Source of the DNA: Phycisphaerales bacterium
GTDB taxonomy: Bacteria > Planctomycetota > Phycisphaerae > Phycisphaerales > UBA1924
Direction of reading: 5' to 3'
Assembly (NCBI GenBank): GCA_035627955.1
Contig: DASPKU010000019.1
Location: 310,001-374,000, forward strand
DNA length: 64,000 nucleotides
Shown: positions 60,179-64,000 of the stretch, in pieces
Layout of the letters: every line of letters starts with the position of its first letter
Numbering within the stretch: the stretch's first letter is position 1
Notes under the pieces: generated by a model
Told to the model about the DNA's origin: nothing
Database searches by the model: none
What the model saw: only the letters and a program-made list of their open reading frames with translations
Program-made: the position numbers and the translations under genes

Positions 60179-61501
60179 GTGACTGAGGCAAGGATTGATC
60201 CCACTTTCGGTGAGAAGACTGTGTTGCAGTTCGCTCACTTGCTCGAATCTGGTCGGCTGCACCTCAACCCAAGCTTCCAGCGGCAGAGTGTCTGGACCGA
60301 GGGCGACCGCAAGAAGCTCATCTTATCGCTGCTCCGTGGATTTCCGATCCCGTCTGTGTTTCTCTATTCTCGCGAGAATGAGCGGGGCGAGATCGTGTAC
60401 GACGTGCTTGACGGTAAACAGCGGCTTGAGTCAATCTTCCGCTTCATTGGAGCTAAGGGGTTTGGACGGCAGGCATTCGCCGTGAAGTGGTCAGATGATG
60501 GCTCGGAGCGAAGAGACTGGAATTGGGCGGAGTTAAGGCGAGCCAGGCTCGTTTCGCGCATCGAGAACTACACGATCCCAGTGGTCGAGGTGACTGGCAG
60601 CTTGTCTGACATCATTGAGCTCTTCGTATGCATCAACTCCACAGGAAAGGCGCTGACAGGTGCGGAAAAGAGGCATGCCCGCTTTTACCGTAGTGGTCTC
60701 CTGAGAGAGGCCAGCGTTCTCGCCAGGCGTATGTCAAGCTACTTCGAGCGAAACCGCATCTTCTCCGGTGGACAGGTGTCCCGGATGAAGGACGTGGAGT
60801 TGGTTTCCGAGATCATGGCGTCGATCATGAACGATGGCGTCGCGAACAAGAAGGCCGCGATCGACCGAGCGATCGGTGTTGCCGACCAAGATGGGCGGGT
60901 GGTCCGGCGAGTCGCTGCGGAGGCGGCCAAGTCGATCAACTTAGTGCGTCGGATGTTCCCGGAACTCCGCGAAACGCGGTTCCGCAACAGCAGTGAGTTC
61001 TACTCCTTGTGCATCGCGGTCTGGTCCATGTGGCGCGACAACCTTGCGCTCACTGACAAGGCGCGCAATCGGAAGGCGATGTGGCTCCTCAAAGAGCTAT
61101 CGAATGGCGTTGACAAGGTGCGAGAGAACCAGCGCCACCTGAAAGGCATTCAGCCGGAGGACCAGCTCTTCGGACAGTACTTGAGCAGCATCCAGCGTGC
61201 TGTTGACAATAAGGTGGAACGACAGACCCGTCACACGATCCTCGTCGGCATGTTCCGCAGCCTCTATGAGCGGAAAGACAGCAAACGTCTGTTCACGTCC
61301 GAGCAGCGCCGGTTGATTTGGCACAGCGACGGAGACAGACAGTGTAAGTCCTGTAGGACGAGGCTGGATTGGACGAACTTTGAGGTCGACCACAAACTTG
61401 CCCACAGCATTGGCGGTCGCACAGCACTCGACAATGCAGAAGTACTCTGCCGGTCGTGCAATGCGTCAAAAGGAAACCGACGGCGATCGCGGAAGCGGTA
61501 G
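60179..61501 (+). CDS. DUF262 (GmrSD-like) NTPase-HNH nuclease protein
   Basis: 440 aa from GTG 60179, which is 8 bp from AGGAGG; an ATG two codons earlier is only 2 bp away. Residues about 14-200 are DUF262, a ParB/Srx-like domain with NPSFQRQSVW and the nucleotide-handling motif DVLDGKQRLESI. The C-terminal HNH has CKSC (near 390), FEVDHKLAHSIGG and LCRSCNASKGN, with paired CxxC and His/Asn ready for metal binding. DUF262-HNH proteins include the modified-DNA-targeting GmrSD enzymes and other defence nucleases. DNA here is clearly less GC-rich than the flanks, indicating recent transfer. Confidence 0.87.
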   Translation: MTEARIDPTFGEKTVLQFAHLLESGRLHLNPSFQRQSVWTEGDRKKLILSLLRGFPIPSVFLYSRENERGEIVYDVLDGKQRLESIFRFIGAKGFGRQAFAVKWSDDGSERRDWNWAELRRARLVSRIENYTIPVVEVTGSLSDIIELFVCINSTGKALTGAEKRHARFYRSGLLREASVLARRMSSYFERNRIFSGGQVSRMKDVELVSEIMASIMNDGVANKKAAIDRAIGVADQDGRVVRRVAAEAAKSINLVRRMFPELRETRFRNSSEFYSLCIAVWSMWRDNLALTDKARNRKAMWLLKELSNGVDKVRENQRHLKGIQPEDQLFGQYLSSIQRAVDNKVERQTRHTILVGMFRSLYERKDSKRLFTSEQRRLIWHSDGDRQCKSCRTRLDWTNFEVDHKLAHSIGGRTALDNAEVLCRSCNASKGNRRRSRKR

Positions 61502-61506
61502 ATCGT

Positions 61507-62136
61507 TCAGTTCGACCAGGTACGGGCCGCCACCACTCGTACAACTGCCAGCGGCGCGATGTGGTCGAGGTACGTTGCCGTGGTTGTGATGCTCCGGTGC
61601 CCAAGCTGCTTCGAGATGATCCCAATGTCCACGCCCTCCGCCCGGAGCTGGGCCGCGTGGGTATGGCGGAGCCCGTGCGCGTGCACCCGCTTGTGGACGC
61701 CTGCCCTCGCGGCGAGCTGCGGAAGCATCCGCCGGACGTAGTTGGTGGACAACGCCCGCCCCCCTCGAACGCAGAACAGCGGGTGAGCCGGGCCGAACCC
61801 CTCCTCTGCGCGAGCCTTCAGCCACTCGCTCAGGACTGCGAGCCCGCCGGGATCGATCCCCACGGTGCGGGCGAGGTCGCACTTCCCGTGCAGTACGCGG
61901 ATCGTCCCCGCTTGCAGGTCCACGTCCTTGGGGTAGAGCGCCACCCCCTCGGCTACCCGAAGCCCGGCGCGGTAGAGGACCGCAATCAGGGCGCGGTTCC
62001 GCAGGCCGGGAGCGGTGGGCGGGCAGGCGGCGAGGAGGCGGAGCACCTCCTCGTTGGTGAGCACCTCGGGGGGTAGCCGACGCTTGGGCTTTGGGCGGTG
62101 GGCAGGCCGGCCCTCGTTCGTGTAGGACATAGGCAC
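61507..62136 (-). CDS. Short tyrosine recombinase
   Basis: 209 aa, against about 300 for XerC/D: only the catalytic domain and a basic N-terminal arm are present, and the SAM-like core-binding domain is missing. The catalytic set is complete: R60 (YRAGLRVAE), K85 (HGKCD), H154/R157 (HGLRH), H180 (LGHRS) and Tyr189 (TATYLDH). It may still recombine DNA with a partner or be an integron/cassette-type relic. It is the rightmost recognisable mobile gene and may mark the other side of the island or a nested element. Confidence 0.85.
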   Translation of the reverse strand: MPMSYTNEGRPAHRPKPKRRLPPEVLTNEEVLRLLAACPPTAPGLRNRALIAVLYRAGLRVAEGVALYPKDVDLQAGTIRVLHGKCDLARTVGIDPGGLAVLSEWLKARAEEGFGPAHPLFCVRGGRALSTNYVRRMLPQLAARAGVHKRVHAHGLRHTHAAQLRAEGVDIGIISKQLGHRSITTTATYLDHIAPLAVVRVVAARTWSN

Positions 62137-62238
62137 CTCCGGGGAAGCGCGCCTGTGCTACCTCAGAACCGCGTCATGGTGCAAGTCGGTTTGAACGGGA
62201 ACCGTTTGCGGATAAGCTCCGCGGCTGGAGGAGAGAAC

Positions 62239-63321
62239 ATGACCAGATCCGCTACCGCCCCAGTCGCGCGCGCCATCTTCGCGGCGACGATCGCGATCTC
62301 GGCCGCATCAGCGCATGCTCAGCAGTTCAAGACCGTGAACCTTGGCCCCGTCGTCTCCATTGTGGATTCGGGCAAGGACGTCAACAACTCCGGCGTGGTC
62401 GCCTACACGTCCGGTACCTGGATCAACCTTTGGCAGTCCGGGAGCTCTACTCAGCTGTCCAGCTACGCCAACAACGGCCCGCTGGCGATCAACCAGGCGG
62501 GGCACCTGGCGTTCTCAATGGAGGGCGTACCGCACCTCTACCGGAACGGGGTCGCCACCCAGCTGCCGGGGCTCGAGGGTCCCAGCGGCACCGCCTATGA
62601 CCTCAACGACTCCGATGTGGTCGTGGGCTACAGCAGGCGGCCCTCGCTGGGGCGGTACCACGCTTGCCGGTGGGACAACGGGGTGATCACCGAGCTTCCG
62701 ACGCACCGCGCGGGCGGCACGTACGCGCAGGGGGACGATACTCGTGCGTACGCCGTCAACAACGGCGGCGTGATCGTGGGGAACATCGAAGGGCCGGGAG
62801 TGCCGGAGACCGCGATGAAGTGGGTGAACGGAGTCGGCACCCTCCTCCCGATGCCGGCTGGCAGGGTGAGCAGCAGAGCGACCGCGCTGAATGACGTTGG
62901 CACCGCCGTTGGCTTCTCGGCGGGCAGCTCGGGCGACCTGAAGGCCACAATGTGGAGCGCTAACAGCGCGGTCGTGCTCGGCGCGCTCGGCAGCCATACC
63001 TACTCAAGCGCGACGGCCATCAACGACCAGGGGGTCGTGGTCGGCTTCTCCGCGCGGTTCATAGGCGACTCCGCTCAGCAGCGCGCGTTCATCTGGGTGA
63101 ACGGGCAGATGATGGACCTGAACAGCTACGCGCCCTCCCCGGGCTGGACCTTTGTGGAGGCCACCGCGATCAGCGACACCGGGGCGATCACGGGGTGGGG
63201 CAGGCTGAACGGCGTAAACAGGTCGTTCGCGCTGATTCCGGTCCCCGCTCCCTCGGCGGTTGCGGTGGTGCTCACGGGCTCCCTCGCTGCCTGGTGCCGG
63301 AGGCGGCGGCAGAGGCAGTGA
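62239..63321 (+). CDS. Exported HAF-repeat protein with PEP-CTERM-like sorting tail
   Basis: 360 aa from ATG 62239 with GGAGGAGAG just upstream. Signal peptide (AIFAATIAISAASAHAQ). The body is built of HAF-type repeats, each about AxAINDxGxVVGxS (AYAVNNGGVIVGN, ATALNDVGTAVGFS, ATAINDQGVVVGFS, ATAISDTGAITGWG), forming a beta-propeller-like unit. The C-terminus VPAPSAVAVVLTGSLAAWCR, followed by basic residues, is a PEP-CTERM-like sorting signal recognised by exosortase. Extracellular or surface role, probably linked to exopolysaccharide. GC content is again high here. Confidence 0.85.
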   Translation: MTRSATAPVARAIFAATIAISAASAHAQQFKTVNLGPVVSIVDSGKDVNNSGVVAYTSGTWINLWQSGSSTQLSSYANNGPLAINQAGHLAFSMEGVPHLYRNGVATQLPGLEGPSGTAYDLNDSDVVVGYSRRPSLGRYHACRWDNGVITELPTHRAGGTYAQGDDTRAYAVNNGGVIVGNIEGPGVPETAMKWVNGVGTLLPMPAGRVSSRATALNDVGTAVGFSAGSSGDLKATMWSANSAVVLGALGSHTYSSATAINDQGVVVGFSARFIGDSAQQRAFIWVNGQMMDLNSYAPSPGWTFVEATAISDTGAITGWGRLNGVNRSFALIPVPAPSAVAVVLTGSLAAWCRRRRQRQ

Positions 63322-63358
63322 CAGGCACGCTCCCGATGGAAAGCGCGTCTTAAGCCGC

Positions 63359-64000
63359 TCAGATCCCGCTGACGGGGTACGGCAGCCGCTTCGGGGCCGC
63401 AAGCCCGCGCTTCCAGTGCCGCCGGATGGCAGCGTCGCAGATGGCGTACCCCCAGTTGATCAGCCGTTCCTGAAGCCCGTCTTCCATGGCGTCCAGTCGC
63501 GTGGGGGTGGCCGCGAGCTCTTGGGTGCGTGCAAAGGGCGCTGGTATCGCGTCGGGTAGGCCGTAGTCCGCGATGTTGCTGCGGACGCTCCAGAATGCGC
63601 CCTCTCGGCGGTGGACTGGGTCAGTAGTGGTGAGCGCGTCCAGGAGCTGCCGCTTGCGCAGGTTGCGCACCTGGTTGTCCACCATGTCGAGGATGCGCTT
63701 GCTGTGGCCGGCCCAGTTTTCGGCGGGGTCAGGGTCCGGCTGCATCTGCCCGCCCGCATCGCTCACCAGCAGCGTGCGGTAGCGCTTGAACGCGGTCTCG
63801 AGCCCGAGATTGTCGTACACGCCGCCGTCGGTGAGCACCAGGCGCGTGGTGTAGGGCGACCGGCAAAGGTCGTCGCCGGTGCCGGGAGCGATCTCACCTG
63901 GCTTCAGCTTGAGCGTGATCGGAGAGAGCACCGGCGGGAACGCGGACGATGCGCCCACAGCAACCGCGAGCGAGATGGCGGGATTCGGATACTTGCCCAC
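63359..64000 (-). CDS. Patatin-like phospholipase, C-terminal part (runs off the window)
   Basis: 214 codons are visible; the gene continues past 64000. VGASSAFPPVLSPI and the Asp-Gly motif LTDGGVYDNLGLETAFKR are the second half of the patatin Ser/Asp catalytic dyad. The Ser of GxSxG should lie beyond the window edge. It hydrolyses acyl lipids; whether it is membrane-associated cannot be seen. Not part of the recognisable island genes. Confidence 0.85.
   Translation of the reverse strand: MGKYPNPAISLAVAVGASSAFPPVLSPITLKLKPGEIAPGTGDDLCRSPYTTRLVLTDGGVYDNLGLETAFKRYRTLLVSDAGGQMQPDPDPAENWAGHSKRILDMVDNQVRNLRKRQLLDALTTTDPVHRREGAFWSVRSNIADYGLPDAIPAPFARTQELAATPTRLDAMEDGLQERLINWGYAICDAAIRRHWKRGLAAPKRLPYPVSGI

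Noticed and set aside
49960-62200. Prophage
   Set aside because: No capsid, terminase, portal, tail or lysis genes are present. Recombinases plus ATPase and defence genes fit an integrative island better.
62137-64000. 5' half of comM at the right end of the island
   Set aside because: Both strands were read for the N-terminal ComM domain and none was found, so the right boundary is undefined in this window.

Overview
This is a GC-rich (about 68-70% by eye) bacterial chromosome segment, most likely from a planctomycete of the class Phycisphaerae. Evidence: five secreted proteins end in a doubled tail built on DFNGDGDxGTDQDIEAFF with a CCPxC cysteine cluster; there are several small membrane proteins with a CxxCGYDRxG...CPECG zinc ribbon; there is a PEP-CTERM-like HAF-repeat protein; and ATP synthase subunits b and c carry signal-peptide-like leaders. 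No rRNA, tRNA or CRISPR array was seen.

Layout. 1-7.5 kb: surface-glycan genes (two C-methyltransferase-like proteins, a glycosyltransferase coupled to an L-2-hydroxyglutarate oxidase-like gene, two overlapping paralogous GT-A proteins). 7.5-16.2 kb: 6-phosphofructokinase, a CusA/CusB-type metal efflux operon with two His-rich accessory proteins, and a PolX whose polymerase active site looks dead while its PHP nuclease is intact. 16.4-25.9 kb: the five dockerin-like-tailed secreted proteins (one an M12B-type metalloprotease with Ig-like domains), with a YajQ gene among them. 26-34.5 kb: pgk, an F0-plus-delta ATP synthase operon that ends in a terminator without alpha/gamma/beta/epsilon, a RelE-type toxin-antitoxin pair, and alaS. 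34.8-49 kb: truD, a bifunctional nuclease, NnrE, a TlpA-like protein, a TonB-like protein, FloA and a third GT-A protein, mixed with zinc-ribbon proteins and an unusual density of inverted, tandem and dispersed repeats.

49.96 kb to at least 62.2 kb: a genomic island inserted in comM (yifB) exactly before its Walker A codons. It has a large serine recombinase, a chain of 4-bp-overlapping genes (HTH protein, unknown, P-loop ATPase, unknown), an MmeI-like restriction-methylase, a secreted S1/P1 nuclease overlapping an unknown gene, a DUF262-HNH nuclease and a short tyrosine recombinase. The 5' half of comM is not in the window. The last 1.8 kb hold a PEP-CTERM-like protein and the 3' end of a patatin-like phospholipase gene.

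The least explained structures are two arrays with a 21-bp (two helical turns) period. Each lies just upstream of one of two look-alike genes of about 230 codons (34827-35522 and 45115-45807). In one, four AAACCGCGGTTT palindromes have centres 63, 42 and 63 bp apart; in the other, CTTTGCCAAAG recurs every 42 bp. The S1/P1 nuclease with its coupled unknown gene is a second candidate for an undescribed unit.
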